Positions 1-6,782 are shown, numbered from the stretch's first letter. The stretch is DNA of 16,579 nucleotides from an uncultured Clostridia bacterium (GCA_947176485.1 CAMWQS010000021.1:1-16579); one strand, 5' to 3'. Notes: generated from the letters alone by a model not told the origin. Program-made: numbers and translations.

Positions 1-1915
1 TTTACGACGGGTTCGGGAGTGATTGCTTCGCCCGTCCATAAGTATTCTTCTTCGATACCGGTAACTGTCGCCTCGTCTATATCCGCCCGTACGATTTCAA
101 AGGTTTTGGTTATCGTGCCGGTATAATTGCCTTTACCCGTTATAGTTACCGTCGCATCGCCTATATCGGTATTGTCGGAATATTCAACGGTGTAGTCCGT
201 GTCCTTGACGAGTGTTTTTTCGCCCAGTTTTACGACGGGCTCGGGCGTGATTGCCGCACCCGTGTACGCCTCTTTCTCTAAGTCCGCTACCGTTGCTTCG
301 GTTATATCCGCGGCAACGATTTCGAAGGTAACTGTCTTTACCGAGCTATAGTTGCCCTTGCCCGTAACGGTTACCGTTACCGTGCCCAAATCGATATTGG
401 CAGAATACGAAACGGTGTAGTCGGTATCCTTTTCAAGGGCTTTGCCGCTCAAGGTCACTACGGGGTCGGGCGTGATTGCCTCGCCGGTGTAACCGTATTC
501 TTCCTCTATACCCGTTATCTCCGCGTCGTCCAAATCGACTTCGCCGATATCGAAATTCTTAGTTATAACGCCGGTATAATTGCCTTTACCCGTAATGGTT
601 ACGGTAGCCTTGCCTATGGCAGTATTGTCCGAATACTCAACGGTGTAGTCCGTGCCCTTGACGAGTGTTTTGCCGTTCAAGGTAAGGGTTACGGTAGGCT
701 CGATTGCCGTGCCCGTCCACGCGTATTTTTCTGCAAGTCCCGTAACCGTCGCCTTGGTTAAGTCCGCCTTCACTATTTCGAAATCCTTCGTTAAAGTGCC
801 GTTGAAGTCGCCGATGCCCGTAACGGTCAGCGTAGCGGTGCCAAGCGCGGTATTATTTTCAAACGATACGGTGTAATCTTGCCCCTTGACGAGTGTTCTT
901 TCGCCCCAGCTGACTACAGGTTCGGGGGTTACGGCTGAGCCGGTGTATTCGTATTCGTCCTCTACGCCCGTTAAAGTTAATTGGTCGACGTCGGCAACGA
1001 TTTTGAAGTTGACCGTTGCCGTTCCTTCAAAGTTGCCCGTACCCGTTATAATTACTGTGGCAGTGCCCGCGTCTATATTATGCTCGTAGCCGAGCGTGTA
1101 ATCGGTGTCCTTAACGAGCGTTCTGCCAAGGTCGGTAATGCGGGGCAACGGCTCAACCGCCTCGCCTGTATAGGGCTGCGCCTTTATCTCGGCAACGGTT
1201 GCGCCCGTAATACTGCGCGGGTCGATTGTGAAGGTTTTGCTGTTTTTGCCCGAATAATTGCCCATGCCCGTTACGGTAAGCTTAGCTTCACCCGCGTTAA
1301 TGTTGTTTTCATAACTGAAAGTAAAGTCTGTCGAGGACGAAAGCGTTACACCGTTTACGGTAACGGTTGCGGTAGGTTTTTGCGCCGTGCCGTCATAGGT
1401 GCGGTTGCTTATAGTACCTATAACGCACTCGGAAATATCGATGCCGAGTATCGTAAACGTGGTGGTTTTAGTGCCCGTATAGTTGCCTTTACCCGTAATA
1501 ATTACGGTAGCCTCGCCTGCGCCCGTATTGTTATCGTAGCTGAATTCAAAGTCCTTGTCTTCTGCAAGCGTTGCGTCTAATGCGGGGTCAGTTACCGTAG
1601 GTTTCGGCCTTATTTCAAGCCCGTTATTAAAAGCTTGGTCGGCTATCGTGCCAAAAGCCGCGTTTGAAATATTGCGCGGTGAAATAGTAAAATCTTTATA
1701 AATCGTACCCGTATAATTGCCTGTACCCGTTATAGTTACCCTTGCGGTACCCGCGTTTTTGTTGTCCTTGTAACTGTATGTAAAATCCGTTCCGCTAACA
1801 AGTGTTTTATTTAGTCCGCTATCGGTTACTGTCGGCTTAGGCGTGAATGCACTGCCGTTATAAGTTACGTTGCTTACTGTACCCATCGTGGCGTTAGATA
1901 TGGCACGCTTATTAA
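1..1915 (-). repeat. Tandem repeats of about 225 bp coding for 75-residue surface-protein modules
   Basis: Successive modules share the plan [hydrophobic]YTG.AI.P.P.V..[GEKTLVK]DTDYTV.Y.[DN]N...G.ATVTITG.GNYTGT...TF.I. Eight complete copies and the start of a ninth are visible. The copies nearest the left edge (about 1-700) are the most alike at both protein and DNA level, for example the recurring acgagtgttttt and cgggcgtgattgc strings about 225-230 bases apart. Copies nearer 1900 have diverged more, which suggests recent duplication toward the C-terminal side. Confidence 0.85.
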
Positions 1916-2975
1916 CGGTTACCGTTGCAGTTGCTTTGCCCGCGGCGGTACCGTTACTACCTGTCGTTTCGGCAATATTTGCAGTTATAGTTACGGTACC
2001 TGCTTTAACCGGCGTAACTACGCCGTTAGAGTCTACCGTTGCAATAGTGGTGTCCGACGAGCTCCACGTTACCGCTCCGTTGTTCGTGTTGCCTTTAAGC
2101 GTAGGCGATACGGTACCGCCGCCGTAAGTAACGGTGCCGTAGGTTAAAGTAGGTTTTATTGCTACACCGGTTGTTTTAATTGTAAACGTTACCGGATCTC
2201 TCGTGCCGTCCTCCCACTTATAATTTGCGGGTAATGCGAACGTCATTGTAAACGTGCCATAATTATTACCGTCTTTAATAAGCATCGTACTGCCACCACC
2301 CGTTCCAAACCTTAAACCGTTAGACGTAATGATAAGATTAGAATCAGTGGTATTTGACGTCCACGCGTAATTAAAATTTGCACCTGGCTCACCCGTCCAC
2401 GTATTTCCGACTTGTGTGCCCTCGCCATACGAATAAACGTTATAAAAACTCGGCTTAGCCAATGAACCCCAAGTTTGAATGGTTAAGGTTACGGGGGCGG
2501 TTGTACCGTCCGTCCAAGTATACGTTGTTGAACCGGTGTTTGCAGGCAACGCAAACGTAATTGAAAACGTGCCGTAGGTCTCACTTGAATCTTTTATAAC
2601 CATACCCGACGTACTGCCCGAACCCATCTTTAAACCATGGTTTGTAACAACGAAGTTTGAATTAACATTTGAAGTCCACGCATAATTAAACGTAGAGCCC
2701 GGAGCTCCTATCCACGATGTGGCAGTTGTTGTGCCCTCGCCATAAGCAAAAACATCCCTTAAAATAGGTTTTTCATATGTAGTCGTTGCCGTTGCTTTTG
2801 CCGAATGTTCGGGGGCGGTGATTTGGGTTTGGGTTGCCGAGTCGTCCTCCGCCGTTACATTATTTTTATTAAAAACGTTGAAGCATAGGAATACGGCACA
2901 GCCTAAAACGACTGCGCACAGTGCGAGAAATAAGACAAGTTTTAACTTGCCCGTAAGTGTGAATTTAGTTTTCAT
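1..2975 (-). CDS. Large secreted repeat protein (Big_2-like and tandem 75-residue beta repeats), C-terminus cut by window edge
   Basis: The gene starts at ATG 2975, with an AAGGAG-type site at 2991-2986 ten bases upstream, and stays open to base 1, giving 991 visible residues. Residues 1-12 are basic (MKTKF.LTGKLK), 13-35 form a hydrophobic helix, and V40-T41-A42 before EDD looks like a signal peptidase I site, so export is likely. Two repeats of about 95 residues follow (about 70-170 and 174-271), each with YGEGT, an FNYAWTSN motif and an ending of the type DGT..PVT.TI. Residues about 272-356 resemble a Big_2 immunoglobulin-like domain (WSSSDTTIATVDSNGVVTP). From about 356 to the edge come at least eight and a half tandem repeats ending in motifs such as ATVTITGKGNYTGTITK. 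Such repeats are typical of clostridial cell-surface proteins. Any wall anchor or catalytic domain would lie beyond the edge, so a role in adhesion or as a stalk is inference only. Confidence 0.85.
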   Translation of the reverse strand, partial: MKTKFTLTGKLKLVLFLALCAVVLGCAVFLCFNVFNKNNVTAEDDSATQTQITAPEHSAKATATTTYEKPILRDVFAYGEGTTTATSWIGAPGSTFNYAWTSNVNSNFVVTNHGLKMGSGSTSGMVIKDSSETYGTFSITFALPANTGSTTYTWTDGTTAPVTLTIQTWGSLAKPSFYNVYSYGEGTQVGNTWTGEPGANFNYAWTSNTTDSNLIITSNGLRFGTGGGSTMLIKDGNNYGTFTMTFALPANYKWEDGTRDPVTFTIKTTGVAIKPTLTYGTVTYGGGTVSPTLKGNTNNGAVTWSSSDTTIATVDSNGVVTPVKAGTVTITANIAETTGSNGTAAGKATATVTVNKRAISNATMGTVSNVTYNGSAFTPKPTVTDSGLNKTLVSGTDFTYSYKDNKNAGTARVTITGTGNYTGTIYKDFTISPRNISNAAFGTIADQAFNNGLEIRPKPTVTDPALDATLAEDKDFEFSYDNNTGAGEATVIITGKGNYTGTKTTTFTILGIDISECVIGTISNRTYDGTAQKPTATVTVNGVTLSSSTDFTFSYENNINAGEAKLTVTGMGNYSGKNSKTFTIDPRSITGATVAEIKAQPYTGEAVEPLPRITDLGRTLVKDTDYTLGYEHNIDAGTATVIITGTGNFEGTATVNFKIVADVDQLTLTGVEDEYEYTGSAVTPEPVVSWGERTLVKGQDYTVSFENNTALGTATLTVTGIGDFNGTLTKDFEIVKADLTKATVTGLAEKYAWTGTAIEPTVTLTLNGKTLVKGTDYTVEYSDNTAIGKATVTITGKGNYTGVITKNFDIGEVDLDDAEITGIEEEYGYTGEAITPDPVVTLSGKALEKDTDYTVSYSANIDLGTVTVTVTGKGNYSSVKTVTFEIVAADITEATVADLEKEAYTGAAITPEPVVKLGEKTLVKDTDYTVEYSDNTDIGDATVTITGKGNYTGTITKTFEIVRADIDEATVTGIEEEYLWTGEAITPEPVV

Positions 2976-3063
2976 GTGGTTCGTTCTCCTTCAAAGTGGT
3001 TCGTATCTTTGTTAAAAGATTTCAAAGGATTGTAAAAAGCACGGTTATTACCACATATCAGGG

Positions 3064-3091
3064 GGTGTATCTGCCTTTGGGATTTGCAGAT
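3064..3091 (-). promoter_or_regulatory. Leader hairpin of the repeat-protein mRNA with a competing pairing
   Basis: ATCTGC at 3069-3074 and GCAGAT at 3086-3091 form a 6-bp stem in the leader of the repeat-protein gene. The outer arm GGTGT (3064-3068) can pair with ACACC (3096-3100), which is also one arm of the palindrome at 3092-3122, so the two folds exclude each other. This could be an attenuator-like switch, but that is inference from pairing alone. Confidence 0.3.
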
Positions 3092-3122
3092 AAATACACC
3101 TAATAGCATAATAGATGTATTT
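3092..3122 (-). repeat. 31-bp palindromic element, copy 1
   Basis: An imperfect palindrome with arms around TACACCTA and TAGATGTA. Read on the minus strand it matches copy 2 (3281-3311, plus strand) at 27 of 31 positions, so the pair is in inverted orientation with 158 bases between. It overlaps the proposed -10 of the minus-strand gene. It could be an operator, an RNA hairpin or the end of a small mobile element. Confidence 0.6.
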
Positions 3123-3135
3123 TCTTTTTCGACAA
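3108..3135 (-). promoter_or_regulatory. Possible promoter of the repeat-protein gene
   Basis: On the minus strand TTGTCG (3135-3130), a 16-base spacer and TATTAT (3113-3108) form a moderate sigma-A-like promoter. The -10 lies inside palindrome copy 1. The start would be near 3101, giving a leader of about 126 nt. The match is not strong and other positions are possible. Confidence 0.35.
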
Positions 3136-3185
3136 AATTTTTACTTTGTAAATAATTAACAAACCGCCGTCGCAATTTGTCGAAA
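3127..3185. repeat. 12-bp inverted repeat upstream of the repeat-protein gene
   Basis: TTTCGACAAAATT at 3127-3139 and AATTTGTCGAAA at 3174-3185 are complementary apart from one bulged base, with 34 bases between. It lies in the segment bounded by the two palindrome copies. No function is assigned. Confidence 0.5.
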
Positions 3186-3240
3186 TAGCACATATTTTGG
3201 GGGCAATTTTTGGTAAATTGTGAAAATTATCAATTTTTTC

Positions 3241-3269
3241 TTGACATTTGCATATCGTAGTGATATGCT
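3241..3269 (+). promoter_or_regulatory. Strong sigma-A-type promoter with an operator-like inverted repeat in its spacer; no gene downstream
   Basis: TTGACA (3241-3246), exactly 17 bases, then TATGCT (3264-3269). A perfect inverted repeat GCATATC-5 nt-GATATGC (3250-3268) fills the spacer and reaches into the -10, a position typical of a repressor operator. No open reading frame with a ribosome binding site follows on this strand. Transcription would instead run straight into two terminator-like hairpins. Confidence 0.6.
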
Positions 3270-3277
3270 AAGCGTGT

Positions 3278-3316
3278 AAAAAGTACACCTATTATGCTAA
3301 TAGGTGTACTTTTTTT
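3278..3316 (+). terminator. Perfect 17-bp hairpin with T-run, containing palindrome copy 2
   Basis: The arms AAAAAGTACACCTATTA and TAATAGGTGTACTTTTT are perfectly complementary with a 3-base TGC loop, followed by a run of seven T ending at 3316. The A-run on the left side makes it a possible terminator in both directions. The core 3281-3311 is the second copy of the 31-bp palindrome. Confidence 0.5.
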
Positions 3317-3317
3317 G

Positions 3318-3340
3318 CGCCTTTAAAAGGGCGTTTTTTT
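3318..3340 (+). terminator. Intrinsic terminator directly after the first hairpin
   Basis: CGCCTT (3318-3323) pairs with AGGGCG (3328-3333) around a 4-base loop, with one G-T wobble, and is followed by seven T (3334-3340). It is a standard rho-independent terminator on the plus strand. Confidence 0.55.
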
Positions 3341-3382
3341 ATGCAATTTTAAAATTAACCCCCATATATATGGCAAATAATT

Positions 3383-3415
3383 AAAAAAACGGGCATACTA
3401 ACGTGCCCGTTTTTT
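3383..3415 (-). terminator. pflB terminator
   Basis: AAAAAACGGGCA (3384-3395) and TGCCCGTTTTTT (3404-3415) form a perfect 12-bp stem with an 8-base loop. Read on the minus strand the stem ends in a run of T, 14 bases after the pflB stop codon. The matching T-run on the other strand means it may also stop plus-strand transcripts. Confidence 0.85.
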
Positions 3416-3428
3416 GTAGTTTTTACTA

Positions 3429-5681
3429 TTAAAAGCTTGTGTGAATGGTACGCGAAATTACGTCGTTTTGCTGTTCGCGTGTGAGCTTGTTGAAGTTCAC
3501 CGCATAGCCCGAAACCCTAATGGTTAACTGTGGATATTTTTCGGGGTGGGCTTGCGCGTCAAGCAAAGTTTCGCGGTTGAAAACGTTTACGTTGAGGTGA
3601 TATCCGCCGTCCGATACGTAGCCGTCCAAAAGCCCGACCAAATTTTCTATCTGCTGCCCGGGCTCTTTACCGAGCGATGCGGGGGTTATCGAGAATGTGT
3701 TCGATATGCCGTCACGCGAGTATTCGTAAGGCAGCTTTGCAACCGACTCAAGCGAGGCAAGCGCGCCGCAGCAGTCCCTGCCGTGCATGGGGTTTGCACC
3801 CGGTGCCAAGGGCTGACCCGCCCTTCTACCGTCCGGGGTGTTGCCCGTGTTCTTGCCGTAAACCACGTTAGAGGTTATGGTAAGTATCGAGGTCGTGGGG
3901 ATACTTTCGCGGTAGGTGTAATGGCTTTTGACTTTGTTCATAAAGGTCTTAACGAGCCAAACCGCAAGCTGGTCCACCCTATCGTCGTTGTTGCCGTACT
4001 TGGGATAGTCGCCCTCAATTTTGAAGTCGGTAACTATACCTTCCTCGTTTCTTATAGGGTACACGCTTGCGTACTTGATTGCCGAAAGCGAGTCCGCCGC
4101 GCAAGAAAGCCCAGCAATGCCCGTTGCGAAAAATCTGCGGACTTCGGTATCGTGAAGGGACATTTCAAGTGCCTCGTAGCTGTACTTGTCGTGCATATAG
4201 TGAATTAGGTTCAAGGTGTTTACGTACAAGCCCGCAAGCCATTCCATCATTTGCTCGTACTTGGCTTTTACCACTTCAAAGTCGAGCTTGCCGTCCCCTT
4301 CGACGGGTTCAAAGCAAGGTGAAACCTGCATCGCCTTTCCGTCCTTATCCTTGACGATTTCGTCCTTGCCGCCGTTGATGGCGTACAAAAGGCACTTTGC
4401 AAGGTTGGCGCGTGCGCCGAAGAATTGCATATCCTTACCGACGCGCATACCGCTTACACAGCACGCTATGCAATAATCGTCGCCAAGCTCGGGGCGAAGT
4501 AAGTCGTCGCTTTCGTACTGGATAGCCGAGGTCTTAATAGAAAGGTCGGCGCAGAAGTTTTTAAAGCCTTGAGGTAAGCGTTTGCTCCAAAGTACCGTAA
4601 GGTTGGGCTCGGGCGCGGGGCCTAAGTTTGTAAGAGTGTGCAAAATTCTGAACGAGGTTTGGGTAACCAGCGTTCTGCCGTCTATGCCCATTCCGCCTAC
4701 GCTTTCCGTAACCCAAGTGGGGTCGCCCGAGAAAAGCTCGTTGTATTCCTTGGTGCGCATAAACTTGACTATTCTAAGCTTCATTACGAAGTGGTCGATA
4801 AGCTCTTGAGCGCCGTTTTCGTCAAGCACGCGGTTGTCGATATCGCGCTTGATATAAATATCGAGGAAGGTCGAGTTTCTGCCTATGGACATTGCCGCGC
4901 CGTTTTGGTCCTTGACGGCGGCAAGGTAGCCGAAGTACAAAGCTTGGATAGCCTCTTTTGCCGTTGTCGCGGGCTGGGAAATATCCACGCCGTAAAGCTG
5001 CGCAAGGGCTTTTAAGTTTTTAAGGGCTTTGATTTGCTCGGAAAGCTCTTCGCGGTTTCTAACCTTGTCGGGGGTCATATCACCGTCCATATTGAGCTTG
5101 TCCTGCTCCTTCTGCGCGATAAGGAAGTCAACGCCGTACAAGGCAACGCGGCGGTAGTCGCCCACTATTCTGCCCCTGCCGTAGGTATCCGGCAAGCCCG
5201 TCAAAATATGGGCTTTGCGGGCGCGGCGCATTTCGGGGGTGTAAGCGTCGTACACTCCGTCGTTGTGGGTCTTGCGGTATTTTGAGAAGATTTCTTTAAC
5301 TGCGGGGTCAAGCTCGTAGCCGTACATATTCAGGGCTTGCTCCGCCATCTTTATTCCGCCGAAGGGTTGAAGGGCGCGCTTAAAGGGCTCGTCGGTTTGA
5401 AGCCCGACGATTTTTTCAAGCTTTTTATCGATATAGCCCGCGTCGTGGGATAAAAGGGTTGAAACGGTTTTCGTATCCGCGTTGAGGACGCCGCCCGCCT
5501 TCCGCTCTTTTTCGGAAAGGGACATAATCTCTTTCCACAGCCGTTTGGTCGCCGTAGTCGGGGGCGCAAGGAAGTTGCCGTCGCCCTCGTAAGGGGTGTA
5601 GTTGTGCTGAATGAAGTCCCTTACGTTGACCTCGTCGTTCCATTTGCCGTGGGCGAAACCTTCCCAAGCCTTAAAATCCAT
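3429..5681 (-). CDS. pflB: Formate C-acetyltransferase (pyruvate formate-lyase)
   Basis: This cytoplasmic glycyl-radical enzyme converts pyruvate and CoA to acetyl-CoA and formate under anaerobic conditions. At 750 residues it is close to the E. coli enzyme (about 760). The catalytic pair is Cys407-Cys408 in DDYCIACCVSGMRVGKD, and the radical site is Gly725 in RVSGYAVNF near the C-terminus. Both landmarks and the surrounding blocks (FGARANLAK, NVFNRETLLDAQAHPEKYP) are intact, so this is true PFL and not a diol dehydratase-like relative. The start ATG 5681 has GAGGT at 5692-5688, directly after the pflA stop codon, with only 11 bases between the genes. It is therefore the second gene of a pflA-pflB operon. 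A strong terminator follows at 3415-3383. Confidence 0.97.
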   Translation of the reverse strand: MDFKAWEGFAHGKWNDEVNVRDFIQHNYTPYEGDGNFLAPPTTATKRLWKEIMSLSEKERKAGGVLNADTKTVSTLLSHDAGYIDKKLEKIVGLQTDEPFKRALQPFGGIKMAEQALNMYGYELDPAVKEIFSKYRKTHNDGVYDAYTPEMRRARKAHILTGLPDTYGRGRIVGDYRRVALYGVDFLIAQKEQDKLNMDGDMTPDKVRNREELSEQIKALKNLKALAQLYGVDISQPATTAKEAIQALYFGYLAAVKDQNGAAMSIGRNSTFLDIYIKRDIDNRVLDENGAQELIDHFVMKLRIVKFMRTKEYNELFSGDPTWVTESVGGMGIDGRTLVTQTSFRILHTLTNLGPAPEPNLTVLWSKRLPQGFKNFCADLSIKTSAIQYESDDLLRPELGDDYCIACCVSGMRVGKDMQFFGARANLAKCLLYAINGGKDEIVKDKDGKAMQVSPCFEPVEGDGKLDFEVVKAKYEQMMEWLAGLYVNTLNLIHYMHDKYSYEALEMSLHDTEVRRFFATGIAGLSCAADSLSAIKYASVYPIRNEEGIVTDFKIEGDYPKYGNNDDRVDQLAVWLVKTFMNKVKSHYTYRESIPTTSILTITSNVVYGKNTGNTPDGRRAGQPLAPGANPMHGRDCCGALASLESVAKLPYEYSRDGISNTFSITPASLGKEPGQQIENLVGLLDGYVSDGGYHLNVNVFNRETLLDAQAHPEKYPQLTIRVSGYAVNFNKLTREQQNDVISRTIHTSF

Positions 5682-5692
5682 ATCTTTACCTC

Positions 5693-6430
5693 TTAATAAG
5701 TATTGTCGTTAGTGGATAAAATTTTTCTTGCGTTGTCTATGCGCGCCTTCGTCGGGGGCTGAGTGCCTTGCAAAGGATAGCATATGCCCAACTTTTCATA
5801 CTTTACTTCGCCCATCGTGTGGTAGGGCAAAACCTCTACCTTCTGCACCGTCTTTAAGCCGTTTATAAAGTCCTTTAAACGGTATAGGCTTTCGTCGTCG
5901 TCCGTGAGGTTCGGAACGAGAACGTGCCTTATCCAAACTGGCGTGCCGTTTCCCGAAAGAAAACGGGCAAATGCGAGTGTGTTTTTATTGTCGTGCCCCG
6001 TGAGTTTTATGTGCTTGTCCGCGTCGATATGCTTGATATCTAGCAGCACGAGGTCGGTATATTCTAAAAGCTTTTTATGCTTTTGCACGGTTTTTTCGTC
6101 TTTGGCGTTAAACGTTACGCCCGAGGTATCGAGCGCGGTGTTGATACCTTCTTCTTTAAGGAGTTTAAAAAGCTCGGTTACGAAGTCGATTTGAATGAGC
6201 GGCTCGCCGCCAGAAACGGTTACGCCGCCACGGCTTATATAGCTTTTATATTTTAAAACTTCCTTTACAACTTCTTCGGGCGCGTACTCTTTGCCGCCGT
6301 TTACGCTCCAAGTGTCGGGGTTGTGGCAGTATTTACAGCGCATCGGGCAGCCTTGCATAAATACGACGAAGCGTATTCCGGGGCCGTCCACCGTGCCGAA
6401 GCTTTCAAAAGAATGTACGTAACCTTTCAT
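5693..6430 (-). CDS. pflA: Pyruvate formate-lyase-activating enzyme (radical SAM)
   Basis: A radical SAM enzyme that uses a [4Fe-4S] cluster and S-adenosylmethionine to generate the glycyl radical on PflB. The CX3CX2C cluster motif is Cys28, Cys32 and Cys35 (GCPMRCKYC), preceded by the activase signature ESFGTVDGPGIR and followed by SGGEPL for SAM binding. Length (245 residues) is normal. The start ATG 6430 fits the family N-terminus (HSFESFGTVDGPG). However, the 12 bases before it contain no purine-rich Shine-Dalgarno sequence, because a 13-bp hairpin occupies the leader. It is the first gene of the operon, whereas in many bacteria pflB comes first. Its promoter is at 6512-6484. Confidence 0.96.
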   Translation of the reverse strand: MKGYVHSFESFGTVDGPGIRFVVFMQGCPMRCKYCHNPDTWSVNGGKEYAPEEVVKEVLKYKSYISRGGVTVSGGEPLIQIDFVTELFKLLKEEGINTALDTSGVTFNAKDEKTVQKHKKLLEYTDLVLLDIKHIDADKHIKLTGHDNKNTLAFARFLSGNGTPVWIRHVLVPNLTDDDESLYRLKDFINGLKTVQKVEVLPYHTMGEVKYEKLGICYPLQGTQPPTKARIDNARKILSTNDNTY

Positions 6431-6442
6431 AGTTCAAACAAT

Positions 6443-6474
6443 AGGGGCTGTTTTACGATTTTAAAACAGCCCCT
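6443..6474 (-). promoter_or_regulatory. 5'-end stem-loop of the pflA-pflB mRNA
   Basis: AGGGGCTGTTTTA and TAAAACAGCCCCT form a perfect 13-bp stem with a 6-base loop. The predicted transcript start (about 6477) lies only a few bases before the stem, and the stem ends 12 bases before the pflA ATG. No U-run follows on the minus strand, so it is not a terminator. A hairpin at the very 5' end often stabilises mRNA, and this one may also limit ribosome access. Confidence 0.65.
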
Positions 6475-6483
6475 CGTCATTTT

Positions 6484-6512
6484 ATTATAGTTATCTTCAC
6501 CCCGTTTGTCAA
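6484..6512 (-). promoter_or_regulatory. pflA-pflB promoter, full consensus
   Basis: On the minus strand TTGACA (6512-6507), a 17-base spacer and TATAAT (6489-6484) match the sigma-A consensus at all twelve positions. The -35 sits within the inverted repeat CGTTTG-1 nt-CAAACG (6503-6515), a possible operator that would block polymerase binding. Confidence 0.85.
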
Positions 6513-6529
6513 ACGAATTACACTAAATA

Positions 6530-6558
6530 TTGTGCCGAATTTTTTCGCCACGGCACAA
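6530..6558. promoter_or_regulatory. Inverted repeat upstream of the pfl promoter
   Basis: TTGTGCCG (6530-6537) and CGGCACAA (6551-6558) are perfectly complementary with a 13-base spacer, centred about 67 bases upstream of the predicted pflA start. The position suits an upstream regulator site. It does not match the Rex or FNR site patterns I know, and no T-run follows, so a terminator is unlikely. Confidence 0.35.
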
Positions 6559-6620
6559 GATATTGAAAAGGCGGCGCATACCCCGCTTTAACAAATTATT
6601 TTAAATTTAGAACAATACCG

Positions 6621-6649
6621 TTGACTTTTTCAGTAAAATAGGCTAAAAT
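6621..6649 (+). promoter_or_regulatory. Promoter of the LRR lipoprotein gene and its leader RNA
   Basis: TTGACT (6621-6626), a 17-base spacer and TAAAAT (6644-6649). The predicted start at about 6655-6657 coincides with the first base of the long stem described in the next entry, which supports both calls. Confidence 0.7.
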
Positions 6650-6655
6650 CAAAAG

Positions 6656-6757
6656 TGCGACATCAACTAAATATTTTTGCGTCAAATGGGTATACTTCGG
6701 TAGAGGTGTATCTTCTTTTGTAATACTATATCCATTTGCGTATTAGTTGGTGTCGCA
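6656..6757 (+). ncRNA. Structured leader RNA, candidate riboswitch or attenuator of unknown class
   Basis: A three-level fold can be read directly. The closing stem pairs 6656-6670 with 6743-6757 (15 bp, one U-G wobble). Inside it 6683-6694 pairs with 6727-6738 (12 bp, one wobble), extended past a bulged base by 6679-6681 with 6739-6741. Within that, 6702-6706 pairs with 6712-6716. A terminator hairpin follows at 6783-6806. The 5' strand segment GCGACAT (6657-6663) is perfectly complementary to ATGTCGC (6782-6788), the 5' arm of that terminator, so closing stem and antiterminator exclude each other. I do not recognise TPP, FMN, SAM, T-box, purine, lysine, cobalamin or cyclic dinucleotide signatures. 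Confidence 0.55.
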
Positions 6758-6782
6758 ACCTACGAGAAGTGCATTTTCTATA

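Larger units (their letters stand above)
3276..3340 (+). ncRNA. Candidate short hairpin transcript (40-65 nt)
   Basis: The promoter at 3241-3269 predicts a start near 3276. The RNA would consist of a 17-bp perfect hairpin followed by seven U (to 3316), then a second GC-rich hairpin and seven U (to 3340). It could be a small RNA, an aborted leader, or what is left after loss of a once-regulated gene. There is no evidence for expression beyond promoter and terminator signals. Confidence 0.3.

Noticed and set aside
981..1580. A 199-codon plus-strand frame inside the repeat-protein gene
   Set aside because: It repeats with the period of the minus-strand modules, has no ribosome site and no domain features, and so is an antisense shadow.
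2972..3193. A 73-codon open frame on the minus strand in the leader of the repeat-protein gene
   Set aside because: It runs through the palindrome and leader hairpin, overlaps the start of the real gene in another frame and has no ribosome binding site of note or recognisable protein features.
6427..6480. A 17-codon leader ORF whose TGA overlaps the pflA ATG (ATGA), which would explain the missing ribosome site by coupling
   Set aside because: Its ATG lies only three bases after the -10 box, upstream of the most likely transcript start near 6477, so it would probably not be in the mRNA. It would become interesting if the start were mapped to 6480.
6656..6757. The long inverted repeat as an integron attC site or transposon end
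   Set aside because: The RYYYAAC/GTTRRRY core of attC is not matched, no recombinase gene or target duplication is visible, and promoter and terminator positions fit a leader RNA better.
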